Notes: a model not told the origin generated them from the letters alone. Counted from the stretch's first letter, positions 26,592 through 36,735 are shown. The stretch is DNA of 64,000 bases from Mageeibacillus indolicus UPII9-5 (GCF_000025225.2 NC_013895.2:310001-374000); one strand, 5' to 3'. Numbers and translations: made by a program.

Positions 26592-27422
26592 TTAATTTTC
26601 ACATAATTGGGTGAGGGAGAATAGAATAATGTGGTGGAGGGGGAAAAACAGGTAATAAAACAGTCTAAAAGCACGACTCGGGCGGCCGTCCGAGGCATAT
26701 AGAGGGATGAAAAAAACGCTTAACGGCATGACAGCTTGCATATATGGCCACGGTTCCTCAGGTAGCCCACCGGTGAAAATTATTTGAAGGGATAAAAAAA
26801 TAAGACCGTATATAAACAAACTGATTAATAAATTGCGGCGTTGTTCCGAAACCGGGCGAATCGTTTGCATCGATAGTTTTGTTTGATACCGTTCGGCAAT
26901 CACTCCTGCTTGCTCAATACAGACCGGCTGCGGTTGTTCAGTGGGCGCAAAACTTTTAGTCCTTTGTCGCGTGGCCATGTACATGACGACAAAAAGTCCC
27001 AATCCGTAAAAGTCGTAATCCGGCTTAAGCAGGGCAATTACGCTCACGGCTAGCAAAATCAAAGTGATTCCGCCACAAATGCCAGATGATTTTTGCGTTG
27101 AAATCAGTTCCCAGCCGTAAATAAGACTCAATCCGGCCGCCAAAGTGAATATTACATTTGGTTGAATTTCGTAAGGAAAGCCAAGAGCAGCCGTCAAAAG
27201 CAAACCAAGTTCGCAGGTGACAGCAAAGGTGATCAGGCGCAACAAATAGTGTGGAATGCTGTGGGTTTTGTACATTCCCATAACTACACTGTAAACGAAC
27301 ATGGGAAAGGCTAAGCGGCCGATTAATCTAAGCCCTAAGAAAACGGCAAACGGCATTTGCGGCTCAAAATATAAGCCGATGTGATCTAAAGTCATGAATA
27401 AAAGGGCTAAAATTTTAAACAT
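26592..27422 (-). CDS. TraX-family membrane protein
   Basis: 276 residues with about eight hydrophobic segments. The start MFKILALLFMTLDHIGLYF, followed by GRLAFPMFVYSVVMG, is the TraX family pattern. TraX was first seen as an F-pilin acetylase; chromosomal Firmicute members are of unknown function and belong to the acyltransferase-like membrane proteins. A loop near residues 155-200 is long and hydrophilic. It lies 93 bases upstream of leuS on the same strand and may be co-transcribed with it. Confidence 0.75.
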   Translation of the reverse strand: MFKILALLFMTLDHIGLYFEPQMPFAVFLGLRLIGRLAFPMFVYSVVMGMYKTHSIPHYLLRLITFAVTCELGLLLTAALGFPYEIQPNVIFTLAAGLSLIYGWELISTQKSSGICGGITLILLAVSVIALLKPDYDFYGLGLFVVMYMATRQRTKSFAPTEQPQPVCIEQAGVIAERYQTKLSMQTIRPVSEQRRNLLISLFIYGLIFLSLQIIFTGGLPEEPWPYMQAVMPLSVFFIPLYASDGRPSRAFRLFYYLFFPLHHIILFSLTQLCEN

Positions 27423-27645
27423 AAATCCTCATGTTTGATTGTAGTTGAAGAATATTGTATCATAAGAGAAAATTTAGTTCATGTATCCGTGCTTTTAAGG
27501 CAGTGAGCGATCTATTTGAACCGATGGGCCGACTTTGCTGCGGCAAACGCCTGACAAACAACAGGTAAACGGTTGAACGATTTCATATTTATGTCTGGTA
27601 CACTTGAATTTTTGCTCATTGAGCGCGGCAGAAACGAGGTTGTCG

Positions 27646-28644
27646 ATGAAATTTTCCTATGCTATCGGGGTTGATTTGGGCACGGCCACTGTATTGGTTA
27701 ATGTTCAGGAAAGGGGAATTGTACTGAACGAGCCATCGGTGGTGGCGATTAATGCCAAAACTGGGAAAGTTTTGGAAGTTGGCGAACGGGCCAAAGCGAT
27801 GTTGGGGCGTACTCCTGATTCGGTGGAGGCTATACGGCCTTTACGTGAAGGGGTTATCTCCGATTTCGAGGCAACAGAAGTGTTATTGCGCACAATGTTG
27901 GACAAAGTTTGCCATGGCTTTTGGTACAAGCTGTTCAAACCGGCGGTAATGGTATGTGTGCCAAGCGTAATTTCCGCAGTTGAACGGCGAGCGGTGGTTG
28001 ATGCTTGTCGCAGGGCCGGAATGGGGAAGGTGTACTTGATTCGTGAGCCAATTGCCGCGGCCATCGGGGCAGGAATCGATATAACCGGGGCCAAAGGTAC
28101 TTTGATTGTCGATATCGGAGGCGGTACGACGGATGTTTCAGTAATTTCACTGTGCGAGCCGGTTGTGGAAACCACGCTGAAAATTGCGGGAGACGTATTT
28201 GATGACACGGTCATTCGCTATGTTCGTAAAAACTATAATTTGCTTATCGGCAGCAAAACTGCTGAAGAAATTAAGCAGGTTATCGGGTGCGCATATCCGA
28301 GGCCGGAACTATTAAAGATGACCGTCAAAGGCCGCGATTTGATCAGTGGTATGCAGGGAGAAGCTGAGCTTGACTCGGAGGAAATCCGTGCCGCTTTGGC
28401 GGAACCTGTGCAGGAAATACTTGAATCCGTTCATTCTGTATTGGAAAAAACACCACCGGAACTCTTGGCGGATATCAGTGAAACGGGGATCATATTTACT
28501 GGCGGCGGAGCAATGCTACACGGTTTAGCCAAGTTGGCGGGAGAAGCATTCAATTTGCCGTCGGCATTGGCGGAAGACCCGATCACCTGCGTCGCTCGTG
28601 GCACGATTAAAGCTTTGGCCATGCCTGAATTTACGCGTGAGTGA
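27646..28644 (+). CDS. mreB: MreB/Mbl-like rod-shape actin
   Basis: 332 residues. Actin-fold nucleotide motifs: IGVDLGTATVLV at the start, IVDIGGGTTDVSVI (phosphate 2), and FTGGGAMLHGLAKL (adenosine). REPIAAAIGAG is the connecting motif. MreB-family filaments organise cell-wall synthesis along the cell length. I chose ATG 27646 with GAGG six bases upstream; an upstream TTG at 27604 is possible but would add a tail unlike the family. mreC and mreD are not adjacent, which suits an Mbl/MreBH-type paralogue. Confidence 0.92.
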   Translation: MKFSYAIGVDLGTATVLVNVQERGIVLNEPSVVAINAKTGKVLEVGERAKAMLGRTPDSVEAIRPLREGVISDFEATEVLLRTMLDKVCHGFWYKLFKPAVMVCVPSVISAVERRAVVDACRRAGMGKVYLIREPIAAAIGAGIDITGAKGTLIVDIGGGTTDVSVISLCEPVVETTLKIAGDVFDDTVIRYVRKNYNLLIGSKTAEEIKQVIGCAYPRPELLKMTVKGRDLISGMQGEAELDSEEIRAALAEPVQEILESVHSVLEKTPPELLADISETGIIFTGGGAMLHGLAKLAGEAFNLPSALAEDPITCVARGTIKALAMPEFTRE

Positions 28645-28768
28645 TGGATGTCGTTGAGATTAGAAAACGAGGGCAACACGACTGATTTATAGCAAAAATA
28701 TAATAAAATTCAATAAAATTATAGCAAAAATATCTATGATAAATTAATAAAGCTCGATTGATTTAGCC

Positions 28769-28797
28769 TTGACTTTAATAATTGTCAAAACTATAAT
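28769..28797 (+). promoter_or_regulatory. rho promoter
   Basis: TTGACT (28769-28774), 17 bases, TATAAT (28792-28797). A small inverted repeat ttgac/gtcaa spans the -35 element and spacer. Confidence 0.85.
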
Positions 28798-28842
28798 CGA
28801 AAAGTAATATTCCCCTCTTATGAAATAATATTGGAGATAAAT

Positions 28843-31212
28843 ATGCCTCAAATCCCTTTTGCGGAAAAGACGAAAGAGTCTTTGCTGGAAATTGTGCGTC
28901 TGTCCGGAATTATTCCGTTTGAAGAAGCAGAACGAATGAGCCAGTCCGAGCTGGCGGAACGTCTAGCCGAATTAACTGAAAATGAATTACCCGTGGCAGA
29001 AAAAACGCCTGTGACAAAACCTGTGACAAAAGAAAAGAAATCTACCTCTTTGGAGGACGGTAAGCCGGCTCAACGAAAACGTGGCCGCCCACGCAAAAAT
29101 TCCGGCGTGGTTACTGCAATTGCAGACAGCGGCGAGGTAAGTGGTGAAAAGGCCGGCGGCATGGAAAAGGTCGGTGAAGGAGAAGCAAGGGAATCTGTAT
29201 CGCTGACGGCAACATCTGAGCTTGAGCCGACTACAGAATTGACATACGAAAGATCTAATGTGCCGACGACCTCAACGGCAGATGAGGCCGCCCCCCCAAA
29301 ATCGACAAATATTGCCTCATCCGAAACCCGAAGACGCGGGCGTCCGCGTAAAACTGCCGCCGATTCAACTGCGGCCCGAACTGAACTGAATCCTGGCAAC
29401 ATACAAATTGAGGGACAAACTGACGGACGTTCTGAAAGAGCCGGCAGATTAAAGGCCAAATCAGGCTTGACTGACGAAGCGATAGTTAATGATTTGATAA
29501 GCCTTCCGTCGGCCTCAGACAGCAATATTCCCGATATGACCGAGGTCACCGGCACTGCTAATCCAACTTCACCAAAGAAATTAACGACTTCAGAAACTGC
29601 ACCGGCGTCTACCGCCTCCGGTTTTAAAAATGACCGTTTCAGCCGCCCCAAAAATGAGCGATACAAGAAAAATAGACAAGGATCGTCCGTTAACGCACGA
29701 GCTGATTCGAGTGAGCTGACAGGATCAGCACCGGGGGCGTCATATGCAACGCCTGCAACAGCGGCGACATCTTCGCTCACTACGCCTGACCAGGATTTGT
29801 TTGACCAAGTTTCGCCTGACCAGGTTTCGCTTGAACAGGTTTCAACGGAACCGCCTAAAACTGGAAAGGCCACTGCTGCCGGCACAGCTTCACCCCTCGC
29901 AACTGCTGTTAAGGACGAATCTCCTGCCTCCGCTGATACCGCAGCATTGCCCAACTCAGAATCAACTCGTCCTGCTGGAACCTCAACTCCCGCAAGCTCC
30001 AATCCCACCGTTACTGACAAACCTGCACGCGACACATATTATGTAGAAGAAAAAACAGCAGTCGGTGTTCTGGAAATTATGGCCGATGGCTACGGCTTCT
30101 TGCGAAGTGAAAATTTCCTGCCGAGCAATAAAGATGTCTTTGTTCCGGCACAATTTATTCGCCGTTTCAACATGCGACCAGGTGATTTAGTTGCTGGACC
30201 GATCCGTACGCAGCGCGATAACGATCGCAACCAGGCTTTGTTTTATGTTCGCTCGATCAACAATGCTGCTCCCGACAAATCAATTCGCCGGCCACGTTTT
30301 GACAAACTCACTCCGATTTATCCGAATGAAAGATATCGTTTAGAAACGAAGCGGGAAGAGCTTTCCACCCGTATTATTGATTTAATCGCTCCGATCGGCA
30401 AAGGGCAGCGCGGCATGATAGTTTCGCCGCCTAAAGCCGGTAAAACCATTCTTTTGCAAAAAATTGCCAATTCCATATCCACCAACAACCCGGAAGTTAA
30501 GCTGATGGTGCTGCTAATTGACGAACGACCTGAAGAAGTCACTGATATGCAACGTTCAATTCAGGGCGAAGTCGCTTATTCCACCTTTGACAAGACCCCC
30601 GAAAATCATGTCCGTATTGCAGAACTAGTGCTTGAGCGGGCGATGCGTTTAGTCGAATTAGGTGAGGACGTAGTTATTTTACTTGACAGTATTACTCGTT
30701 TGGCGCGCGCCTACAATTTAACGATAAACCCTACCGGCCGCACTTTGAGCGGTGGTCTTGATCCGGGGGCGTTATATGGGCCGAAACGTTTCTTCGGTGC
30801 GGCGCGTAATATTGAAAATGGCGGCAGTCTTACGATTATCGCCACATCATTGATTGATACCGGCTCGCGCATGGACGAAGTGATTTTTGAAGAGTTTAAG
30901 GGCACCGGCAATATGGAAGTTTATCTGGATCGTAAGTTATCGGAAAAACGTATCTTCCCAGCCATCGACATAAACCGCTCCGGGACTCGCCGCGAAGAAC
31001 TGTTGCTCAGTCCCAAAGAGTTGGATGCCGTTTGGTCAATTCGCAAAGCTTTTGGACAACTCGATAACGCGAATGTTACGGAAATGATTATTAATCTGCT
31101 GTTACGCACCAACGGTAATGATCATTTTGTTTCATCGGTAAATGTATCATTTAATGACAAAGCTCTGTTTGAGTCGATGCGCATGAATAAACCTTCGGGT
31201 AATAATACGTGA
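28843..31212 (+). CDS. rho: Transcription termination factor Rho with long N-terminal insertion
   Basis: 789 residues against about 420-430 for ordinary Rho. Residues 1-50 keep the Rho N-terminal helix domain ([20 protein letters not shown]). Residues about 50-400 are a disordered insertion rich in Thr, Ser, Ala, Pro with two KRGRPRK/RRGRPRK AT-hook-like motifs near 79 and 167. The core follows: RNA-binding DGYGFLR, hexamer ATPase with PPKAGKT near 529, [25 protein letters not shown] and the R-loop [10 protein letters not shown]. It unwinds RNA and ends transcription. Rho proteins with disordered N-terminal insertions are known in some clostridia and actinobacteria. GGAG is seven bases before ATG 28843, with a good promoter upstream. 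Confidence 0.96.
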   Translation: MPQIPFAEKTKESLLEIVRLSGIIPFEEAERMSQSELAERLAELTENELPVAEKTPVTKPVTKEKKSTSLEDGKPAQRKRGRPRKNSGVVTAIADSGEVSGEKAGGMEKVGEGEARESVSLTATSELEPTTELTYERSNVPTTSTADEAAPPKSTNIASSETRRRGRPRKTAADSTAARTELNPGNIQIEGQTDGRSERAGRLKAKSGLTDEAIVNDLISLPSASDSNIPDMTEVTGTANPTSPKKLTTSETAPASTASGFKNDRFSRPKNERYKKNRQGSSVNARADSSELTGSAPGASYATPATAATSSLTTPDQDLFDQVSPDQVSLEQVSTEPPKTGKATAAGTASPLATAVKDESPASADTAALPNSESTRPAGTSTPASSNPTVTDKPARDTYYVEEKTAVGVLEIMADGYGFLRSENFLPSNKDVFVPAQFIRRFNMRPGDLVAGPIRTQRDNDRNQALFYVRSINNAAPDKSIRRPRFDKLTPIYPNERYRLETKREELSTRIIDLIAPIGKGQRGMIVSPPKAGKTILLQKIANSISTNNPEVKLMVLLIDERPEEVTDMQRSIQGEVAYSTFDKTPENHVRIAELVLERAMRLVELGEDVVILLDSITRLARAYNLTINPTGRTLSGGLDPGALYGPKRFFGAARNIENGGSLTIIATSLIDTGSRMDEVIFEEFKGTGNMEVYLDRKLSEKRIFPAIDINRSGTRREELLLSPKELDAVWSIRKAFGQLDNANVTEMIINLLLRTNGNDHFVSSVNVSFNDKALFESMRMNKPSGNNT

Positions 31213-31338
31213 CTTCCCGATCTGCCTGACGATATTGACGGCGAACCGAAAAAAAGCTATGATAAAAAAGTTCATAAACTGATCGCACATACATACTCAT
31301 TTCAGATATGCGTGCGACTCCGAATGTGAGGTGACAAC

Positions 31339-31539
31339 ATGAAAAAAGGAATCCATCCCGAATACGGTAAGTGCATTGTCAAATGCGCTTGTGGCGAGAC
31401 TTTTGAAACGCGCTCCGTCTTAAAAACAATGAACATTGATATTTGTTCCAAGTGCCATCCGTTTTTTACCGGTAAACAAAAACTGGTTGATGCCGGCGGC
31501 CGGGTAGACAAGTTCAAGAAGAGAATGAGTCAAAAGTAA
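31339..31539 (+). CDS. rpmE: Ribosomal protein L31
   Basis: 66 residues, usual length. [19 protein letters not shown] and [20 protein letters not shown] are family hallmarks. The four cysteines make it a zinc-binding (C+) L31. GAGGTGA precedes the ATG. It is downstream of rho, the usual Firmicute order. Confidence 0.98.
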   Translation: MKKGIHPEYGKCIVKCACGETFETRSVLKTMNIDICSKCHPFFTGKQKLVDAGGRVDKFKKRMSQK

Positions 31540-31545
31540 GGCGAT

Positions 31546-31571
31546 GGGGGGATTTGAATCCCCCTTTTTTT
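31546..31571 (+). terminator. rpmE terminator
   Basis: ggggga / tccccc stem with a six-base loop and seven T residues, six bases after the L31 stop. Confidence 0.93.
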
Positions 31572-31623
31572 CTATGGATTGTCGGCAAATATTCGGCAAT
31601 GGTTACGAAGCGAGAACAAATAG

Positions 31624-32721
31624 ATGTTATCAAAAAAAGAAAAAATAAAATACTTTTGTGTCTTGTTGGCTGCGGCAATAAAAAAGACGACAATTGGTGG
31701 ACAAGCACTTATGGAAGGTTTGATGATGGTCGGCCCGGAACGTGTTTCCGTCGCTTGTCGACGGCGTGACGGTTCGATCAATGTGCAGTATCTGCCACCG
31801 GTACGGAAAAATGTGATCAACCGTGTGCCGATTTTGCGTGGGGCGGTCGGCCTATTTCGTCAAATGATTCTTGGCACCAAGGCGATGATGTTGGCAGCTG
31901 CACAAATTGAAGAAGATGAGAATTCAGCGGCGGAACAGACTACCGCTGCTGCCCAGGCGGCAGCTGATGTTCGGCCAACAGCAGATGTTCAGATGTCAGC
32001 TGATGCTCAGGGCACCGCTGCTGCCCGGCCTGAGGCAGTGATTGAACGGAACAAGCCTTCGCAACAACATAATTCGCTTACGACTTATGCGTTGTACGGA
32101 TCGGCAATTTTGGGCATGGTCGGCGGAATTGCCATGTTCGTCCTTTTGCCGAATTTGCTTGCCGGCCTGATTTTGCGTTACAGCGGTTTGCCCATTGCTA
32201 CAACCGGTAAACACACTTTTATTTACAGTTTGTTTGAAGGTGTTATTCGTCTGGTGATTTTGCTTGGCTACCTTTATCTCACCTCCTGCATCAAAGATAT
32301 CAGCCGAATTTGGCGTTATCACGGGGCCGAACACAAAACAATTGCCTGTTACGAAGCTGGCGAAGACCTCACGGTAGATAATGTCGCACGACATTCTCGT
32401 TTCCACCCTCGCTGCGGCACATCATTTCTGTTCTTGCTGGTTTTTTGCAGTGTCTTTCTTTTTTCGATAGTAGGATGGTACGGCTTGTGGCTTAATCTTC
32501 TGATCAGGCTGTTGTTAGTTCCGATATTGGCCGGCTTGTCATATGAACTTTTGCGTTGGTCCGGCACGCATGACCGTTGCCTAGCCGGCAGGATTATCGC
32601 CACCCCGGGACTTTGGGTTCAGCGTCTTACCACCAAAGAACCGGATGCACCTATTATTGAGGTAGCAATCGCTGCCATGAAGGAGGTAATTCCGGAAGAT
32701 GGGCGGGCGGACATCTGGTAA
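31624..32721 (+). CDS. DUF1385 (YqhQ-like) membrane protein
   Basis: 365 residues. The family starts with IGGQALMEGLMMVGPE near residues 23-38. HPRCGTSFLF and GAEHKTIACYEAGE are strongly conserved, and about four membrane helices follow. The function of YqhQ is unknown. A 45-residue Ala/Gln/Asp-rich insertion (near residues 100-145) is not usual. ATG 31624 has only a weak ribosome binding site; the first 20 residues may not be translated. It occupies its standard place between rpmE and prmC and overlaps prmC by 23 bases. Confidence 0.85.
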   Translation: MLSKKEKIKYFCVLLAAAIKKTTIGGQALMEGLMMVGPERVSVACRRRDGSINVQYLPPVRKNVINRVPILRGAVGLFRQMILGTKAMMLAAAQIEEDENSAAEQTTAAAQAAADVRPTADVQMSADAQGTAAARPEAVIERNKPSQQHNSLTTYALYGSAILGMVGGIAMFVLLPNLLAGLILRYSGLPIATTGKHTFIYSLFEGVIRLVILLGYLYLTSCIKDISRIWRYHGAEHKTIACYEAGEDLTVDNVARHSRFHPRCGTSFLFLLVFCSVFLFSIVGWYGLWLNLLIRLLLVPILAGLSYELLRWSGTHDRCLAGRIIATPGLWVQRLTTKEPDAPIIEVAIAAMKEVIPEDGRADIW

Positions 32722-33655
32722 TTGGCTGCTTGACTGGGAAAAAACGATAAAACTTTATGATCCAGACAATGTCGTTTATATAGCCTCGCGTTGCTTAGGC
32801 TTGTGGCAGTTCGGACATGAACTTTCTCTAACCGAGTATGTTAACTTGCGCTCACGCCCGGAACGGTTGACGGAATTGATTCCGGCTGCTGCAGCGGCAG
32901 AATTGCAAAAAAAGTTCCGGGCGGCGTTGCGACGTCGTGACGAAGGCGAGCCTTGGGCTTATATATGGGGACAGATAAATTTTTTGGGTCGGGAATTTTT
33001 CACAGATACATCTGTGTTGATACCTAGGTCGGATACGGAAATATTGTGGGAAGCCGCCGTGGCTGGGGCAAAGAAGATTTTTCAGCAACGCGGGCGTGCT
33101 TTGCGCATATTGGAATTGTGTACAGGGAGCGGCTGTCTGATCATAAGTTTGTTAAATGAACTGGCGGCTTTGAATATTCCGGTTGAGTTGGCGGTGGCGA
33201 CAGATATTTCCGCTGCGGCGATCCGGCTTGTGGAAAGGAATCGGCAACACCTGTGTCCCGATTTGCCGTTAGTTCGATTGACCGGAGATTTGTTGGAGCC
33301 GGTGGAAGCGGCCGGGCTAGGAGAATTTGATTTTTGCCTGGCCAACCCACCTTATGTTACGCCGGCTGAATATACTGCTTTGCCGGACGAAGTGCGAAAT
33401 TATGAACCGCGGCTTGCCCTTACTGATGAAATTGACGGGCTGGATTTTTACCGCCGCATTTTGCACGATGTGAAACTTTACGGCCGCAACAGCAAGGCAG
33501 CCGCGCTTTATCTGTGGGTCGAACACGGCATGACTCAACGTGATGCGATTACAGAGGTGGCGGAAGCTGAAGGGTGGTTACCGGTTGAATACCGCGATGA
33601 TTATGCCGGGTTGCCGCGTGTCTGCGGTTTTTGCTATGAACAAAATGCTGAATAA
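32699..33655 (+). CDS. prmC: Release factor glutamine methyltransferase
   Basis: 318 residues. PrmC methylates the Gln of the GGQ motif in release factors. It has the N-terminal helical domain (about 1-90), then the Rossmann motif LELCTGSGCLIISL and the substrate motif LANPPYVTPAEY (NPPY). The target, RF1, is encoded next, 20 bases downstream. The start overlaps the DUF1385 gene; AAGGAGG lies upstream of the ATG. Confidence 0.95.
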   Translation: MGGRTSGNWLLDWEKTIKLYDPDNVVYIASRCLGLWQFGHELSLTEYVNLRSRPERLTELIPAAAAAELQKKFRAALRRRDEGEPWAYIWGQINFLGREFFTDTSVLIPRSDTEILWEAAVAGAKKIFQQRGRALRILELCTGSGCLIISLLNELAALNIPVELAVATDISAAAIRLVERNRQHLCPDLPLVRLTGDLLEPVEAAGLGEFDFCLANPPYVTPAEYTALPDEVRNYEPRLALTDEIDGLDFYRRILHDVKLYGRNSKAAALYLWVEHGMTQRDAITEVAEAEGWLPVEYRDDYAGLPRVCGFCYEQNAE

Positions 33656-33675
33656 TACGATATTGGGAAGTAAAC

Positions 33676-34776
33676 ATGGAAATAAGTCAATTAGAAGCTG
33701 TGCTTAATCGTTATGAAGAACTCTCCGCCGGACTGTCTGATCCGAGCTTGCTTGCCGACCGTGACCGTTATTTACGGGTGGTGAAAGAACAGGCGGGACT
33801 TACGGAGATTGTTGGAGTCATTCGTGATTACATCGCCAAAAAAGATGAACTGGCCGAAAACCTGGCTATGTTGCAAGAAACGGATGATGAAGAAATGCGC
33901 CTTTTATTAAAAGAAGAAATCCGCGATTTAAAGGTGAAATTGCCGGAACTAGAGGAAAAATTGCAAATCCTTCTTTTACCGAAAGACCCACGCGACGAAA
34001 AAAATGTATATCTGGAAATACGCGGCGGTGCCGGCGGTGAAGAGGCAGCTTTATTCGCAGAAGTGCTGTTCCGAATGTATCAAAGTTACGCGGAAAGTAA
34101 ACATTTTAAGGTCGAAATTGTTGAGTGGAATGCCACAGAACTCGGTGGATTGAAAGAGGTGGTATGTTCTATTCAGGGTTCAGGAGCTTACAGTTTGTTT
34201 AAATACGAAAGCGGTGTACATCGGGTGCAGCGTGTTCCGGTGACGGAATCCGGCGGGCGTATTCACACATCTACGGTTACCGTTGCCGTCTTGCCGGAAG
34301 TGGACGAGGTTGACGTGGAAATTCTGCCCGGAGACATTACGATAGACACTTATCGTTCTTCCGGTGCCGGTGGTCAGCACGTCAACAAAACGGATTCGGC
34401 AATTCGCATCACCCATATTCCTACCGGCATTGTGGTCACTTGTCAGGATCAGAGATCTCAATATAAGAACAAGGATCGGGCAATGGCGGTTTTGCGAGCC
34501 AAATTATATGAGCGGGCGCAGGAAGAACGCGCCGGCAGTATTGCGGAGGCTAGGCGAGATCAGGTTGGTACCGGTGATCGCAGTGAACGCATTCGCACCT
34601 ATAACTATCCCCAGGGCCGGGTAACTGATCATCGCATCGGCTTGACGGTTTATAAAATTGATGAAATTCTGGCCGGCAATCTGGATTTGATAATTGAGCC
34701 TTTGATGCGTGCTGAACGCACCAAGTTGCTGGCGAAAGGGGATGGAAAAGATGAGGACAGTGTATCTGAAACTTGA
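33676..34776 (+). CDS. prfA: Peptide chain release factor 1
   Basis: 366 residues. The catalytic GGQ is at 232-234 inside SSGAGGQHVNKTDSAIRI, and the stop-codon tripeptide is PVT (188-190), the RF1 type (PxT), so it reads UAA and UAG. Placed after its own methyltransferase gene. The next gene starts inside its 3' end in another frame. Confidence 0.97.
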   Translation: MEISQLEAVLNRYEELSAGLSDPSLLADRDRYLRVVKEQAGLTEIVGVIRDYIAKKDELAENLAMLQETDDEEMRLLLKEEIRDLKVKLPELEEKLQILLLPKDPRDEKNVYLEIRGGAGGEEAALFAEVLFRMYQSYAESKHFKVEIVEWNATELGGLKEVVCSIQGSGAYSLFKYESGVHRVQRVPVTESGGRIHTSTVTVAVLPEVDEVDVEILPGDITIDTYRSSGAGGQHVNKTDSAIRITHIPTGIVVTCQDQRSQYKNKDRAMAVLRAKLYERAQEERAGSIAEARRDQVGTGDRSERIRTYNYPQGRVTDHRIGLTVYKIDEILAGNLDLIIEPLMRAERTKLLAKGDGKDEDSVSET

Positions 34777-35971
34777 TCCGGCCAATCCGGATGTCGATGC
34801 CCTTCGCGCTCCGGCTGCGGCATTGCGTGAAGGAAAATTGGTAGTCATGCCGACTGAAACCGTTTACGGCTTGGGGGTCAACGCTTTGATGGGCGATGCG
34901 GTGCCCGAGGTTTATCGGGTCAAGGGGCGTCCGTCTGACAATCCGCTGATCGTCCACGTGGCCGATTTTGTCGACATTCCGCCTTTGGTGCAAAAGATTT
35001 CACCGTTGGCCGATTTTATCATGCATAGGTTTATGCCGGGGCCGTTGACAGTAATTTTGCCGAAAAGTGATTTGATTCCGTTGCAAGTTTCCGGTGGTTT
35101 GGCTACGGTTGGTATCCGCATGCCGAGTCATCCGATTGCCCATGCTTTAATTAAACTGGCGGGGGTACCGGTAGCAGCTCCGTCAGCTAACCTTTCTGGC
35201 AAGCCGAGTTTGACTAACGGGCCGGATTGTCTTGAAGAGTTGAGCGGCAAGGTTCCTTTTATTGTTGATGGTGGCGCATCGGATGTGGGCTTGGAATCCA
35301 CGGTTTTGGATTTGACTTCTGATATGCCGAGGATATTGCGTCCCGGCAAGATCGATCAGGCGGCTGTTCAGGCCGTTTGTGACGAATTCAAGGGAAAAGT
35401 TATGGACGGCGGACAGTCGGCACCAATGGTTAGTTTGGGATATTTGCGGCGTTTGGCGGCCAATGAAAAGCCGGCTGCTCCGGGTATGAAATATCGTCAT
35501 TATGCCCCGCAAGCCGAGGTTAGAATTGTCAATGCTGATTTTGCTACGGGCTCAAGTGTTGCCCGAGCAATGGGAGAGGCTTATGCGGCTTGTCTCAAGG
35601 AATATCCGGCTGAAGAAATCGGCGTTTTTGCCGCGCGGGAGGCTGTAGCTAGTTGTCTTAATGTGGCTGCGACTTCGGCCGCCGCGACTTCGACTGCTGC
35701 GACTGCGGATGCGGCAGCGGATGCTGTCTCAGCCGTTGCCCGGGTGGGGCTGCCTTTGTTGGCTTACGGCGAATACGGTGACATTGCCGCCGCTGCCCAC
35801 GGCTTGTTCACTGCCTTCCGCGCGTTGGATCGCCGCAAGGTGAAAGTTATCCTGACCCATGAATTGCCGCAGGACGGAATCGGGGCGGCATATATGAATC
35901 GTCTGCGAAAAGCTGCGGCCAAGGCGCAGGCATTGCCCCCTGTCTATACGGGCGATGACCGGCAAGCGTAA
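34751..35971 (+). CDS. ywlC: Threonylcarbamoyl-AMP synthase (Sua5/YwlC)
   Basis: 406 residues. The N-terminal YrdC domain (about 1-210) has the KxR..SxN signature: VMPTETVYGLGV, KGRPSDNPLIVHV, PSANLSGKPS. The C-terminal Sua5 domain (SPGM-type region APGMKYRHYAP) follows, with an Ala/Thr-rich insertion (near 300-325) before its end. It makes the TC-AMP used for t6A37 in ANN-decoding tRNAs. I chose ATG 34751, preceded by AAAGGGG at nine bases; ATG 34742 is possible. It overlaps prfA by 26 bases. Confidence 0.93.
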   Translation: MRTVYLKLDPANPDVDALRAPAAALREGKLVVMPTETVYGLGVNALMGDAVPEVYRVKGRPSDNPLIVHVADFVDIPPLVQKISPLADFIMHRFMPGPLTVILPKSDLIPLQVSGGLATVGIRMPSHPIAHALIKLAGVPVAAPSANLSGKPSLTNGPDCLEELSGKVPFIVDGGASDVGLESTVLDLTSDMPRILRPGKIDQAAVQAVCDEFKGKVMDGGQSAPMVSLGYLRRLAANEKPAAPGMKYRHYAPQAEVRIVNADFATGSSVARAMGEAYAACLKEYPAEEIGVFAAREAVASCLNVAATSAAATSTAATADAAADAVSAVARVGLPLLAYGEYGDIAAAAHGLFTAFRALDRRKVKVILTHELPQDGIGAAYMNRLRKAAAKAQALPPVYTGDDRQA

Positions 35972-35990
35972 GGAGGAGTGAGGTTCATCA

Positions 35991-36440
35991 ATGAAAATTA
36001 TCTTTGTGTGTACAGGCAATACTTGCCGTAGCCCGATGGCGACTGCTTTGTTCCGGCAGGCTGTGAATGAAGCTGGCCGAACGGACATTGAAGTTTCCGG
36101 AGCCGGATTAGCTGCTTTTGAAGGGCAGGCGGCCGCGGACGCAGCGATTAGAATAATGCGAGAAGATTACGGTCTTGATTTAACTGATCATCGTGCCAAA
36201 AATTTGACGGTGGATATGTGTTCCGAAGCCGACTACATTTTTACGATGACTGAGTCGCAGGCAGACGCTTTGCGGCGGTACTTACCGATAAAAGTTAAGG
36301 CTGAGATAACCTCGCTCGGGAAGTTTTGTCAAGGAAAAGACTGTGATATTGCCGATCCTTACGGCGGCGATGATAAAGTTTATCGGGCGGTGGCCGGCGA
36401 ATTAAAACAATTGGTCACGGTTGCTCTGACTAAAATCTGA
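35991..36440 (+). CDS. ywlE: Low-molecular-weight phosphatase, probably protein-arginine phosphatase (YwlE-like)
   Basis: 149 residues. The P-loop is C7-T-G-N-T11-C-R13-S-P and the general-acid loop is DPYGG. Thr at position 11 is the residue that gives Bacillus YwlE its phosphoarginine specificity; tyrosine-specific relatives usually have Ile or another bulky residue. The gene order prfA-ywlC-ywlE also matches Bacillus. So it likely reverses McsB-type arginine phosphorylation that marks proteins for ClpCP. McsB is not in the window. Confidence 0.85.
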   Translation: MKIIFVCTGNTCRSPMATALFRQAVNEAGRTDIEVSGAGLAAFEGQAAADAAIRIMREDYGLDLTDHRAKNLTVDMCSEADYIFTMTESQADALRRYLPIKVKAEITSLGKFCQGKDCDIADPYGGDDKVYRAVAGELKQLVTVALTKI

Positions 36441-36498
36441 GTTAAAAATTTGAAGTTTTTGATAATCACCTGGCAATCAGCTGGAGCGTTAATATCAG

Positions 36499-36530
36499 GC
36501 GGCGGCCGCATAAGGTCTGCCGCTTTTCTT
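36499..36530 (+). terminator. Probable ywlE terminator
   Basis: gcggc (36499-36503) with gccgc (36519-36523), then TTTTCTTT. The stem is short, so strength is uncertain. Confidence 0.5.
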
Positions 36531-36706
36531 TACCATTTAGTGTCAACCAGATTCATCTGCAGCAACTGTTTTAGGCTTTTTAACGTTAGGCGTGTCGGCA
36601 GCAGTTAGAGGTAGAGTCAGCGGTAGAGCCAGAGGTGGAGGTAGAGGTAGCGGCAGGCCGTAGAGGAACGCTTTTTTAATATAGTCGTTTTATAGGATAA
36701 AACATC

Positions 36707-36735
36707 TTGCATATAACGACTATTTGTATTATTAT
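36707..36735 (+). promoter_or_regulatory. Promoter overlapped by an inverted repeat
   Basis: TTGCAT (36707-36712), 17 bases, TATTAT (36730-36735). agtcgtt (36683-36689) and aacgact (36715-36721) form an inverted repeat that brackets the -35 element, a typical place for a repressor. Confidence 0.55.

Noticed and set aside
29070-30035. 321-codon minus-strand frame within rho
   Set aside because: Antisense to the disordered Rho insertion; Ser/Val composition mirrors the plus strand and no start signals are seen.
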